DNA from: Bipolaris cookei
Lineage: Eukaryota > Ascomycota > Dothideomycetes > Pleosporales > Pleosporaceae
DNA length: 64,000 nucleotides
Direction of reading: 5' to 3'
Assembly: GCA_002286855.1 (NCBI GenBank)
Contig: NRSV01000038.1
Location: forward strand, 51,206-115,205
In this document: piece after piece, positions 20,274 to 31,188 of the stretch
Numbering within the stretch: the stretch's first letter is position 1
Layout of the letters: each line of letters opens with the position of its first letter
Position numbers and translations under genes: made by a program
Notes under the pieces: model-generated
Databases searched by the model: none
Told to the model about the DNA's origin: nothing
Seen by the model: the letters and a program-made list of their open reading frames with translations, nothing else

Positions 20274-23012
20274 TCAGATGACAGAGGCCCTTAGTGCAGC
20301 CTCAGGTGGTGTAGGGGGTAGTGGCGCAGTGGGTGGTGGTGCTGGGAGACCCATAAGCGGAGAAAGCGGCATGGTGAGAGGCGTAGCTGAAAGATTCGCG
20401 GTTGGTGGTGGCGGAGGAAGCGGTATGCTGGGCGGCGGAGTAGGCGATGTGATATTGCGAGGAGGTGGAGGAAGAGGCATGTTTGGTGGCGGCGCGGGTG
20501 GCGGCAGGCCAATTGAACTTAGACTACGCTTTGGTACAATCGTCTTTTGGCTGGTTTGCTGTGCTAGCGTTCGTTGCCTCAGCGCCTCTATATTAGGGAA
20601 TGCTTGAACGTTGGTGGTTGTAGGGGCCGCTTGGATTGACATTCTTTGGCCGGGAACGAAAGACGGCGTAGAGGAGATGAGGCGCAGTGGGCGGGATGAC
20701 AAGAAAGGTGCTCGATCAGAACGGATCTGGACTGAGGCTGGCCGACGCAGTGGGTTAGATTGTGCCGAATTAAGACCATGAAGGCCAGCGGATGTCGTCA
20801 TGTTGGATGCTGCTGAAGCTGGCCTTAGTGGCGCAGTCACGGATCGATTCATATTCAAGGGAACAATGGAAGGCGTAGGTGAGGGTGTCTGGCTAGCTCG
20901 ACGTCTGGCAAGTCTCGAAGAATCGATATGTTGGGCTTGAGGGCGGACTGGAATAGGTCGTAGAAAGGGCTTTGGTGATCCCGAAGTTCGACGCCTTGTC
21001 CCGCTGGCTTTGCTGGTGGAAGCAAGGTAGGGCGCTGGACTTGACATGCCTGTTGTCGTATTACCCATGATGGACTGGCGTCGAGCAGGTGGTGGGGGAA
21101 GTGGTGCAGGCTCTTTGGGAGGAGGCGAGATGACGTCCCTCCTAGGTGGAGAACTGTAGACATGAGCATTGAACCTCACTGGGCTATCCTCGCGAGTGGG
21201 GAGGTTGTCGTCTTCCTCGGACTGGTCCTGAATATCGTTCTTGAGTTCTGGGGGCGATGAGTATGCTAAGCCGATTTCAGTTGCTTGGGATTGGTCCAAA
21301 CTTGGTGCTTGATTAGCTGATGCAATTGGACCTGTGGCCAAAGGGTTTTCAAGCCTGGGAAACGTGGGTGATGCAGGACTGTAGAGAGAATGACGCATGC
21401 TTTTAGACAATGTTTCAGCTGATTGCAGAAGATTCTCGTCAGTTGTCGGCAGTGGTTGCATCGATCTGCGTCGGGATGACATTGAATTGTTTGGATTCAT
21501 TTGGAAGGATCGCAGGGACATGGCACTTCGGAGGGGCTCGTTGTCGCCAGTCGCACCACACCCTTCCATCAGAGGTGATTGTGGCGCTGGTGATGATTCA
21601 CGCGATGTATTCCGGGTCCCGGCGCCAGAAAAAGAGGTCGAGGACGACATGAAGGAGTAGCGTGAGCGGCCGCGCAATTGTTCGAGTTGCATCTGGTGCT
21701 GAGATACCGGTGTCGAGGTAGCTGATGACGTCTCGACGGAGAGACGGCTGCTTTGTCGATGAGACTGTCCGCTAGATGAATCGATGCTACGTTTAGTCTG
21801 TTCAGGATTCGTCTCCCAGTCTGAGGTGATGATCTTTGGCGACGCTGAAAGGCGTGGTTCGATTGGTACAACCTTGCTCATATTGTACGCGTCTCGACTG
21901 ACCCTAAACCGATGGTTCGCAATTTCAGCAGACTCTTTACTTACCGAGCCGCCATCCGTAGAGCAAGAAGCTCGGGCAGAGTCATCCCTTGTTCTTGTAC
22001 CACCAAGGTTATCAATCTCCTTTCGCACACTCGTCATCCATTCGTCCATCTCTTCAGCGCTCTCAAGAACCAAGAGGAAGCTCGTTACAGACTTGCGCGT
22101 GTTAAGATGTTGTGTCCGCAGACGTGCAAGGATCGAGCTCTTTGGGCCAACTTCAAGTGCGCCATCACCGCTAGCATGGCTGGATATCTGAAGTACCCAG
22201 TGTTTGCCGGGTATGAGATCACAGGCAAAAGCCGCAGACTCCTTGCCGAGTTTGAGTATCTTTTCCGGTGCCCTGTCAAAGGGACCGTCACCAGCATATT
22301 GCAATATGTAACCGCCAGTGACCAAGACGTAAATTTTGTTGACGAGCTCTGGTGTGGGTGGGTGAAGCACCGAGTGGGATATGAGGCGTTTATGGCTTTT
22401 CTCCAGCTTCTTGGCTTCTGTGCTATTCTCAGTGATGGTGGATAGTTCGCGCTCATGGTCAATTCTCTCAAGTAGAGATTCTGCTTGCCGTCTTTGGCTC
22501 TGTGTGCGCATCAAGACCTCTGGAGCAAAGACGCAGGCTTGTACAGTAGCATGCTTGATAGACTGGGGAAAGGCCTGGAAGAGCGGCGGCGGCTCCCAGT
22601 CGCCAAACTCGTTGTATGATACAGTGGAGCGCATAGATGTGGGCCGGAATCTTTGGCTTGCTCGGGCGCGTATTGTCTGCTGAGCGGGGGGCGAAGGGTT
22701 TTGTCGCAGTGAAGACTTAGGTATGGACATGGCATCGGTCGGCTCTGGCGGCGTTTGTGGCCGCATTGGCACTGCGAGACCAACCTCTGTGTGACCGCGG
22801 GCCTTTTCTACCTTTGGCCTGCTGAATAGATTGAACAAGGACAATTTGGAAGATACACGCTCGAGCGTTTTTGTTGGAGCGGGTACGGATGCTTTGGATG
22901 CTATCGAGGGTGAGCGTGCTGCTTCTCGCAAGTTTGCTGTAGAGCGGGTAAGGCGCCATCGGGATATGGGATGAGATGAGGGCGCACTCGGCCGTCCCGA
23001 AAGGTCGGCCAT
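20274..23012 (-). CDS. PH-like domain protein with long Ser/Pro-rich tail, about 912 aa
   Basis: Intronless on the minus strand. I choose the ATG at 23012 (MADLSGRPSAPSSHPISRWR) over the one at 23063, whose 17 extra residues look like untranslated sequence. A basic N-terminus is followed by a conserved-looking block at about 135-340: VSYNEFGDWEPPPLFQAFPQS, then a pleckstrin-homology-like fold (KIYVLVTGGYILQYAGDGPFD ... SFLLVLESAEEMDEWMTSVRKEI). The rest is disordered, Ser/Thr/Pro-rich, and the last 80 residues hold repeated PPPAPPP/PLPPPP blocks like profilin- or SH3-binding tracts. The family is a fungal PH-domain protein of unknown role; membrane or cortical association is inferred. It is divergent from the coiled-coil gene at 24842 with a 1.8 kb shared upstream region. 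Confidence 0.8.
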   Translation of the reverse strand: MADLSGRPSAPSSHPISRWRLTRSTANLREAARSPSIASKASVPAPTKTLERVSSKLSLFNLFSRPKVEKARGHTEVGLAVPMRPQTPPEPTDAMSIPKSSLRQNPSPPAQQTIRARASQRFRPTSMRSTVSYNEFGDWEPPPLFQAFPQSIKHATVQACVFAPEVLMRTQSQRRQAESLLERIDHERELSTITENSTEAKKLEKSHKRLISHSVLHPPTPELVNKIYVLVTGGYILQYAGDGPFDRAPEKILKLGKESAAFACDLIPGKHWVLQISSHASGDGALEVGPKSSILARLRTQHLNTRKSVTSFLLVLESAEEMDEWMTSVRKEIDNLGGTRTRDDSARASCSTDGGSVSKESAEIANHRFRVSRDAYNMSKVVPIEPRLSASPKIITSDWETNPEQTKRSIDSSSGQSHRQSSRLSVETSSATSTPVSQHQMQLEQLRGRSRYSFMSSSTSFSGAGTRNTSRESSPAPQSPLMEGCGATGDNEPLRSAMSLRSFQMNPNNSMSSRRRSMQPLPTTDENLLQSAETLSKSMRHSLYSPASPTFPRLENPLATGPIASANQAPSLDQSQATEIGLAYSSPPELKNDIQDQSEEDDNLPTREDSPVRFNAHVYSSPPRRDVISPPPKEPAPLPPPPARRQSIMGNTTTGMSSPAPYLASTSKASGTRRRTSGSPKPFLRPIPVRPQAQHIDSSRLARRRASQTPSPTPSIVPLNMNRSVTAPLRPASAASNMTTSAGLHGLNSAQSNPLRRPASVQIRSDRAPFLSSRPLRLISSTPSFVPGQRMSIQAAPTTTNVQAFPNIEALRQRTLAQQTSQKTIVPKRSLSSIGLPPPAPPPNMPLPPPPRNITSPTPPPSIPLPPPPPTANLSATPLTMPLSPLMGLPAPPPTAPLPPTPPEAALRASVI

Positions 23013-24841
23013 TGTGAATGTGCTGTGACTGCACGGCGGCAGCGTAGGAATGTAAGAGAGCAACTAGAGGGCAAATGTGACTAGAGGGTAAATGTGAGTT
23101 CCGGCGAGCAGATGATTTGGAGGGGACAAGGCAAGTGGGTAGTAGGTGTGGCAGATTGGTTGCGGCACGGGACAGTCGAATCTGTCGATATGGAGAGCGA
23201 CAGGGAAGGCTTGTCTCCCGGGGTTCAGGGCTCTCGGAAGGGACGGCCGGGATGCAGACGTTGGTTAAATATGGTCCGTGTGTGAGTGAGACAATGGCGA
23301 TTGGGAAGTCGAGGATAACGAAGAGCCGAATTGGGGATCAAGCAGTGTGGGGAGAGTCAGCGGAAAGGAACAAGGAGCGGGATATAGGTGGTAGTATAGC
23401 ACAAGGAGAAGCGAAGATCAAACGAGCGGACGGGACATGAGCCCACGGACAAGAAGAAGGCGGCGGCGCTGAACGGCAAATATGTGGACAGGACCAGAAA
23501 GGCTGACCAAAGTGAAACGACGACACGAGTCGACTTTGGTGACGAGAGTCGCGGAGGAGGAGAAGAGTGGTGGCGAATGTTAGTTGCCGCAGATGAAGGA
23601 TGGGTAATCATGGTAGTGCGCCAGGGGAGCAGTTCCCTGTGTGATGTGAAGACGCAGGGGGTGTAATGTGGCCCCTATACGGCCAGCTAGAAGACAAAGT
23701 TGGGAAGGGAGATGGCGACGGCGTGCGCTAATCGAGGCCAGGGCTATTTTGGCGCGCTGCAAGCAGGCTAGCCGGGGGAGGGCCGGCACAACGTCTTTTG
23801 ACAGTGCGCTGGCCCAGCCAACACGAGCATTTGGCTGTGCACGCGGACGAAGCGCGCCGATGTAAATGGGGGTTAGGGTGTAAGTACGCCACGACGCTTT
23901 TTGGTAGAGAGTCCAGGTAGTACCTTGCAACGGCGGAGTCGACGATGATGATGAGGACAAAGTAGTTTGTAACAGAACCCACCACCTGGCCGCTCTGGGG
24001 GCAGGGTGGAAAGGACAGAGTCGCAAAAAAGTATTATTAGCGAAACTCTGCAGGACCAGGCCGATGTAAGGATAAGACCGGGCAGGGAGCGGCACTGTGG
24101 CCGTAGCAGCCGACGCCAGGCAATACTGGGGCGTGGGGAGATATTGGATCGTGTTTGGGCGGTGAACTTGTTTTTACGGCCAGTGTGGCACGTCCGTCAC
24201 AAACATGGTCAGGGTGCGACGGCCAGGCCAAAAGGAAAATGAAGTCGTGGGTAAGAGCATTGGCAGCGTGCTCGAAGGTCACCAGGGGCGTGGGCACAAT
24301 GTTTGGCCTGGTGTCTCAGCGTGTGCCACAGGCAGCGAGGTGCATAAGTAGAGTTTGGTGCGGTGCGGGTGCACGAGGATGGGCATGCTAGTTCACACAA
24401 GCGGTTGAGATGGCTGCAAATCTTATTCCCGTTAGTGATATGTCGTGATGACGACGAGTATGGGAATGATGAAGGTGAGGCGGACGGGGACGAGGGTTGA
24501 TGGAGATGGCGATGGAGATGGAGGTGATGATGGGATGATGACCAGTACGTACAGTAGTAGTGGTAAGTAGCGGGAGAGGGGAGCAGGGGGCGCAGGGCAG
24601 GGCTGGCCGGCTTGGTGTTCCTGCAGTAGCGTGGCAGTCCGACTTGCCCCGCCAGAGCTGCTTGCCAGTCACCCCACCACAGCCGTCTGGTGACGCTGAC
24701 GCTGACTGAGTGCCTGACGGACTGGCTGCCCGCTGACCACCGTGACTACTACTATACTACACATCCATCAACCACCACATCCACCCACATCTACGCCTAC
24801 AACTCAACCCTACACACTCACGCCTATCCCCACTCCCCGCC
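23013..24841. other. 1.8-kb divergent upstream region, no gene
   Basis: Lies between two divergent genes. Several frames of 60-170 codons exist on both strands but share no recognisable domain and overlap each other, as expected of G/C-rich non-coding DNA. The last ~100 bp before 24842 is C/A-rich (CATCCACC-type), typical of a fungal 5' leader. The length suggests a long leader or complex promoter. Confidence 0.5.
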
Positions 24842-25859
24842 ATGCCCGACGTCAACACAATCTCCCCTCCCCGCGCCTCGCCCTCGCCTCGCACCCAATC
24901 TCCCTCCAGCTCGCGTTCTCCCCACTCGCTCGCCGCCACGGCTGCCTTGAATGCCGGCATCCACAACCAGGATTCGCGCTCGCCCTCGTCAGGTGACATC
25001 CGGAGAGATGCAGAGCGTGCCCGTCGCCGCTCCAGCATCCGCATGAACCTCAACCTCAACGACCCCGCCCTACCTGCCCCCGGCGAGATGCAGCAGAGCC
25101 CTTCAGCCCACGCCAGAAGTACAGGCACCTGGCCACACAGCCCCCACCACGAGCGCGCCCCCAGCCTGGGTGAGCTGCACCAAGAGCTCGAGGCTGAGCA
25201 GGAGGGCCAGGTCAATCGCCTCCTCAACATGATCCGCGCCCAACAGGCCCAGATAAACAGCCTCCAGGCCAGCCAACATCCCTCGTCCGCCTCTGCTGTT
25301 GACGACGGTACCCCAACCTCGGAGCGTTCCATGTCCATTCCCGCCTCGCACTCGCACTCGCAGCACATGTCGCCGCTGCCCTCGGCCGCCCAGCCCCGCT
25401 CTCGTTCGCCTTTTGGCCTGGGTTCCATCAGCCGCCAGTCGTCGTTTGCAGACCGCTCGCGCCACAGCAGTCATGCGGGCTCTCCCGCTCTGCGGCCCAT
25501 ATCCGGCCAAGTCGGCTCCTACGACCCCCACGACATGCTTCCCAGCCCTGCAGCCGCTAGAGATGAAAGTGCTTTTTACCAGGCAGAAACTCAGAACCTA
25601 ACTCGCGAGAACCAGATGCTCAAACAGCGGATACGAGAACTAGGTAAGTACTTATCTCCTTGTGCAACCCTCATGGCGTACTGCAACACTCGTACTAACG
25701 ATATTTTTTGTAGAGCGCCAGCTAGCAGAACAAAACCCTAGCAGCCAAATCACCCACTCACCCTCTGTCCACTCTAGTCTTGCTCCAACCCCTAATCGCC
25801 AGGCCAATGATGGTGACGATGCCACCCAGGATACTCAGTCATCTGCCGCTGCAGAGTGA
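24842..25859 (+). CDS. Ser/Pro-rich coiled-coil protein, 315 aa, two exons
   Basis: Exons 24842-25643 and 25714-25859 (70-bp intron, GTAAGT...TAG) give 315 residues. The protein is mostly disordered (Ser, Pro, Arg, His) with two short coiled coils: about 107-150 (GELHQELEAEQEGQVNRLLN and onwards) and about 248-275 (AETQNLTRENQMLKQRIREL continuing over the splice into ERQLAEQN). The intron interrupts the second coiled coil. No DNA-binding basic region precedes the second coil, so it is not a standard bZIP. Many SP and RRSS sites would suit kinase control. No family name is offered. Codon usage is very GC-rich in the third position. Confidence 0.75.
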
Positions 25860-27429
25860 TTTTTGGTCTTTTCTATTGCATTCTTTTTCTCCACCGGCGT
25901 CAGGTTGGGCTTCTCCTCTCATGACATGATTATTACGGCGGCGGCGGCGGTTGCATGGTAATGGCGTTGATGTGGTTTTAAAGAAAAGTGACTCTTAGTC
26001 ATCGTTCTTTTTTTTCGTAATTTGAAATGCGACTAATGTCTTGAGGCTGGATTCGTCACGTTAATTAACTATCTTGGTTTGTGCATGTGTGGTTCCAAGA
26101 TGACTGTACTTTTGGTCTAGTGTTGAGACATATTGGAATCGAGCTGACGACACCAGTCTTACCTCGGTCTTGCTACGGGCATACAAGCCCCAGCAAGGGC
26201 ATACGCGTCTCAGCAGGGGAACACACGTTTCAGTAGCTGCAGCCTTACCTGCTATTGCTAAGTATATAGCTACATCGATAGCCTAATAGCTAGTCGAATC
26301 TGTCAAGTCTTCTTCTTCCCGTTTTATGCAACTGCAGTTGTTTGACTCAATTAAGGCCTTTGTCGTGCCAACATTTCGAATTAATTTTTTGCTCATCATA
26401 TTGTATAGCAACGAACTCGTGAGAACCAGAACAGAATGACGACAATAATAACATCTATGCCTTGGATGCAAGTATGTAGACAAAGAAATAAAAGATATAT
26501 CGCGCAATTACACGACACGAGCATATACGCCATGGGTATCCTGACTTGACACCCAACACCCTTGTCTGCCTGCGCTCCTGCCACCTGTTCGAAACTACTC
26601 CTACTAACATACACAACTATAGCGAACCATATTAATTTCTTTTTCTCCCTAAAAGCCCCTACCAATAAGTCTACACTCACTCCCTAGTAAGTAGTCCACC
26701 TCTGAAAACCGCAATTACGCAAACAACCCTATACGTACCTGAACTAGTCCCGCCTCCACTTCCTTACACACACCCAACGTCTAAATAGCGCAACACAACA
26801 AACAACAACCCTATTTCCCATATCCTTCTCCGCGCCACACAATCCGACCCCTAATTGTCTCAATTCACTGAAAAACTCGAAATAAACATTGTACTCTTTT
26901 TCAAACCTTCTTCACAGTACGTTTCAAGGAAAACGCAACAAAAGCTTGGGCATGCATACACACTGACCAGCTTGGGCACCCTCCTCCCCGTCCGCCCGCC
27001 CCATGGACCCTTGATATCAAAGTTTCAAACTGGCGCAAAAAGTTAAATTGCGCAAGGTTGACATACTAAGAATCTGGATTACCAAGATCGAGGGAAACGT
27101 TACACAGCAAAAATGGGGGTGAGAGACAAACGGGGTGTGAGAAAAAAAATGATCAATAAACAAATAAACAATTGAAATAAAAAGAGACCACAAGTAAGCG
27201 CTCGTAATACCAAATAGAAAAGAGCACAAACTGCAGATACTCTCCTCCCACTTCAGTATCACACTTGTTACTCTTTCGCTCTCCAGATCACAGACAATGT
27301 TTGAAAAAAAATGCCAAAATGCGCCTGCTAACCCATGCATAGTATCACCGTCCCCCCTTTGCTTCCCCCTCTCTACCTTCGCTCCCTCTCTACCTATTGC
27401 AGCTAAACAAATAAACAAACGCGCCTACA
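25860..27429. other. intergenic, no gene seen
   Basis: About 1.57 kb between two convergent genes (coiled-coil protein and SEC62). A GGC-trinucleotide run is at about 25936-25950, and a diverged 20-bp tandem repeat is listed separately. The remainder is A/T-rich with only short frames. Confidence 0.5.
26177..26236 (+). repeat. three tandem 20-bp units
   Basis: Three units of exactly 20 bp (26177-26196, 26197-26216, 26217-26236) share GGGCATAC..G...CAGCA-type sequence with several differences between units. It lies about 320 bp past the stop of the coiled-coil gene. Function unknown. Confidence 0.65.
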
Positions 27430-28790
27430 CTACTCCTCCTCAACCTCCTCCACAGTCGCCCGTGGTGGCCGCTGAGTTGCCCCGCCTTCTGCTGTGGTTT
27501 CAGCCCCAGTAGCTTGTGGTGTATTATCCACAGGCGCAGGCGCAGGCGCAGGTGCAGGAGGAGCAGCAAAGGGAGCAGCATTTGGCGGCACTGGAGTCGT
27601 TGTCCTCGATGCATCATGACCGTGCTTCTTGCCCTTGATACCAGCAGCCTTTGCAGCCAGCTTAGCGGCTTTCTTCTCCTTTTTCGCTGCTTTCTTTGCC
27701 TTGATATCTTCGGGAGTCTAGAAATCTGTTAGTTCAATTTGCATAACAGACGAAAAAAGTCAGGATACAACATACCTCTTGCCATGCCCACACGGGCCGG
27801 AACGAGTCAAAGAAACCAACGTCCTCGAACAGATTCGGGTACAGCCAGAGACCAGGCGGCGCAACAAATATCGTGATGATGAACAAAATCAGTCGGACAA
27901 TGGCCATGACGAAGAAGAGTCCAATCAACCCAAGCATGCCCATACTCAGATACCATACACCTTGGCGCAGCATCAGCGGCCAAAGCGGGAACAGCACAAT
28001 GGCAATCACAGCCACCAAGGCGCCCACAGCGTACAGCTTTTGCTTCCATTGCGATCCCTCGTACAACCAAATGTAGTAGCTGTCGTCATTTGCGTCTTGG
28101 TGCTGCTCAATCTTGACTGTCCACAGTCCCTTGATACGCTTGGGCTTGGCGTGGTTATGGCCCTCGTGTTCGTCCTCGTCGGCCTTGGATACCCGGAGCG
28201 CAAGCAGAGAAAGCGGCAGCAGTTTGAAACAGTTCTCTGCCGTTACGCGGTCGTGGACTTCTGGGAGAAGGGGATTCTTAGCCCGCGCCTTTTGGTATGC
28301 GGGCGACTGGATGGCGCGTATCGCTCGCTTGACTATTATTCACTTCTCAACACTGCACATTCACGTAACAAAAGAATGGTCGCATCCTACCTCTAAACAT
28401 GTCCTTTCTCTTCTCGTCGTGCACGACGGTCCTAGGCTTCAAGTCCTGCGACTTGAGCCAATTTGCAAGAGCAATGGCTTCTGGCTTGGGTGGACCGGGC
28501 TGGATGGGCTGCTGCTGCTGCTGCTGTTGTGCGCGCTGCTGGGCCTCCATCTGCGCCTGCATCTGCATCTGTTGTTGAGCCATGGCTTGCTGTCGCATTC
28601 GCTGAACATATTCCTGAATCGAGATTCCATGCCTTTGGGCCTCAGCGGCAATTTGCATCTGAATTTGCTGGATTTGCTCGGGTGTGGGCTTTTCACCATT
28701 GGGCCCGAGGGGTATCGGAATGGCAATCGAGCCCGGTGGCGGCGGGCCTTGATGGGTCTCATACTCTGGCGGGGGTCCTTGTTCGGCCAT
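27430..28790 (-). CDS. SEC62: SEC62 translocation protein, three exons
   Basis: ER membrane component of the post-translational translocon (Sec62/Sec63). Exons 28790-28391, 28332-27776 and 27717-27430 join in phase (GT-AG) to 414 residues. The start is the ATG at 28790 (MAEQGPPPEYE); an ORF extension above it would add 44 residues without family character. After a Pro/Gln-rich N-terminus with a polyglutamine run (CAG/CTG repeat at 28502-28525) comes the Sec62 core (ANWLKSQDLKPRTVVHDEKR, FRVKRAIRAIQS), WLYEGSQWKQKL, then two membrane segments, LYAVGALVAVIAIVLFPLWP and the longer GMLGLIGLFFVMAIVRLILF. The cytosolic tail holds a Lys/Ala-rich stretch, Pro/Ala hexanucleotide repeats (27531-27560) and an acidic end, EEVEEE. 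It is convergent with the gene at 24842. Confidence 0.93.
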
Positions 28791-31188
28791 GGTGAGAGCG
28801 AGAGTTTGAACTGCGGGCGAGATGACCTGACCGATCAAGGCGGGGGGAACCAGGTTGGTGATGAAGGACTCTGGAAAAACTAAGCGTTCGGCGGTTGACA
28901 CGGTGGACTTTCGTGATGCCACATTACATCAACCCCAGGCCGGCGGAAGGTAGGTCCGGGCGGCATGACTAAGCGACGCTTGGGTACATGAAATTCTCTG
29001 CGAGCTACTAAAAGCTTTTCCTTCCACCTCACCTGTTTACAACAACTCACACTTTGTTTCCACATATTCCCAGGACACCGTACTTGCATGATGGCATGCG
29101 CTTTATTGTTTCACAAGTCCGACTAGGTCAGCCGTTGTCGAATGCTGTGCACTCAGCATCCCTTTGACAGGGCCTGGTGCGCGGCTGCACATACCTCGAG
29201 GAATGCGCTTAGAGCCACGGCGCAACCCGCCATGTAAAGGACGCCCTTCTCCAGCATCATCACCAGCATCGTCAGTATGGGCCAGCGAGTATCGGCTGGG
29301 CATAGGCGTGAAGGAACGAGGGTCCCTGCGGTGACCCGCTGCATCTCTATTGAACATGGACTAGGCGGCGTCGCATGGGCATGTGCAGCATGTGCTTCAA
29401 AGTGCAGTCCTGACAGGCAAATTTCCATGTTGCAAGTTGGGGTCAACTTCGCCATTGTTGACTGATGAGAAAAATCGATTAATGAGTTTGATCCCAGGCT
29501 TGATTGGCGACAGGATGTCACGCTGTCGGGGCACCCTGGAACCCTTGTACTCTGTGATGATCCATCACTTCACCAACACTCTGGCCCTTACTTCCCTTAC
29601 TGTATAGGCCTATTTTGGTGTGAAGAAGAAGAAAGCGACCCATTACTCACCGCGTAGCCTGTCCTTTCGGGTGGCTTCAGCGGTCCTTTTCCGTGGTCAA
29701 CATGCTTATGTGTGTTTGTGTAGCTTAGTGTATATATGCTGGTGTATCGTCTTTGTGATGGGCATGATGTGGTGTAGTGGTACCTTGTCGCGCTATGGGG
29801 GATCTACATGGCACATGAAACGGCTGCATCAACGATGACGGCTGACGCGGGAGCCCTTGGCGTGCGGGTACGGTCTTTGTTGCATGTGTGTGTAAGTAAA
29901 ATATGCATGCATGCATGTACATAGTCTGTGAATGAACGAACGTATTCAGAACGGACGACGGGCGGGCCAGCCAGGCAGAGGGATGCAATATGCAAGCACC
30001 CAGGGCGGACGGGCTGGTGAATGATGGGCCATGGTGGATATTGCGGCACCCGCGTCAGTGGACGAGGGCCCCTGCAAGCCGCCGTCTCTGGCGGCTTGAT
30101 GTCTCTCTTTGCAGTCTGCAGGCTACTAGCATGGCCAAGTTTTGTTTTCCATGCAGTCGGGGCGTCAGCGTCCACTGATGTGATGTACACGGTGACAGAA
30201 GAAACCGGCAGAGTCCTTGTCTTGTTCCCACACATCCTGCATCCTGCATCCTGCACCCTGCCATCCATGCCCAGCGCCGTCACTGCTGGTGCTGCTCCCG
30301 CTAGTGCTCGTCCAGCTCGCCCGCCGTAGCGCGTTCCTCGATCCCGCTCGATCGCCTGGCGGACATCCCCCAGACGGTCTGTCGCCCGGCAGGGATCGCT
30401 CCAAGCCACCTCTCGAACGACTGAGCGGATACGAAAGCGGATAGGCCTACCGCTGCCTCCTCTCCGCCGCACCACACCTCGTCATCTCGCGCGCCCGCCT
30501 ATCCGCCCTCGAGTGTGCGTGGAGCGTGAGCGCAAGCGTGAGCGTGAGCGCCGAGGGTAAAAAAGCAGCCGTCGCCGCCTCGACGTGCAGCTCGCTGACA
30601 CGACGTGACGGAACCGCTGCTGCGCCCCCAGTCGCAGCCCGCCCGTAACACGCTGACTGCCTCCTCAGCCCACTCGACCATCGACGGGCCTCCCACGACA
30701 CGACGCCCAGAAACCGCGTCTCTACGACTGCACCACACGCCTACCAACGCTCCATCACCCCTGCCCACCCTGTTCTGCTGTTGCTGCACATCGCAAAGAG
30801 AGGGCCCGCAGTTGAGCGACCCTCTCTCGCCCTCTCGCCCTCCACACGGCCGGGCTCTCTGCTGCTAACGTGCCAGCACGCCGACGCCCGGTGCTGAGCA
30901 ATCCAATCCACCACCCCCCAGAGATATGTCAAGCGCAGCAGACGGGCGACGATTCCGCGAAGGCATAGGCACCAGCCGCTCCTGGTGAAGCTGTGCTGTG
31001 GGGTTGTCACCACACAGTTGGCACCAAACAGTCGTCCCAAGGTGAACACCGGCACACACCCTCTTGCTCGCTGCCTGTCTTGGTCTCCTGCGCGACAGGC
31101 CCCATTCACGCACGCACGTACGCACACACACACACGCACACATACAGACACACACACACACCAGACTCCCTCCAACGGCTCCCCCACC
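28791..31188. other. 2.4-kb divergent upstream region of SEC62 and OGT
   Basis: No gene supported. Frames of 80-220 codons on both strands are GC-biased and overlap each other. Short tandem motifs occur, such as GCATCCT repeats at about 30236-30258 and GTGAGC-type repeats at about 30522-30552. The final 80 bp is a CA microsatellite (listed). It likely holds a long 5' leader for the OGT gene. Confidence 0.5.
31108..31162 (+). repeat. CA/CG microsatellite in OGT leader
   Basis: Alternating purine-pyrimidine tract of ACGC, AC and CACA units directly upstream (27-81 bp) of the OGT start codon. Such tracts can vary in length between strains. Confidence 0.8.

Noticed and set aside
24757..25428. 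223-codon minus-strand frame opposite the coiled-coil gene
   Set aside because: Antisense shadow of a GC-rich exon; composition is Trp/Arg/Gly-rich without domains.
29804..30475. 223-codon minus-strand frame in the SEC62-OGT spacer
   Set aside because: Overlaps several other frames on both strands, Arg/Pro/Ala-biased, no domain; typical of GC-rich non-coding DNA.
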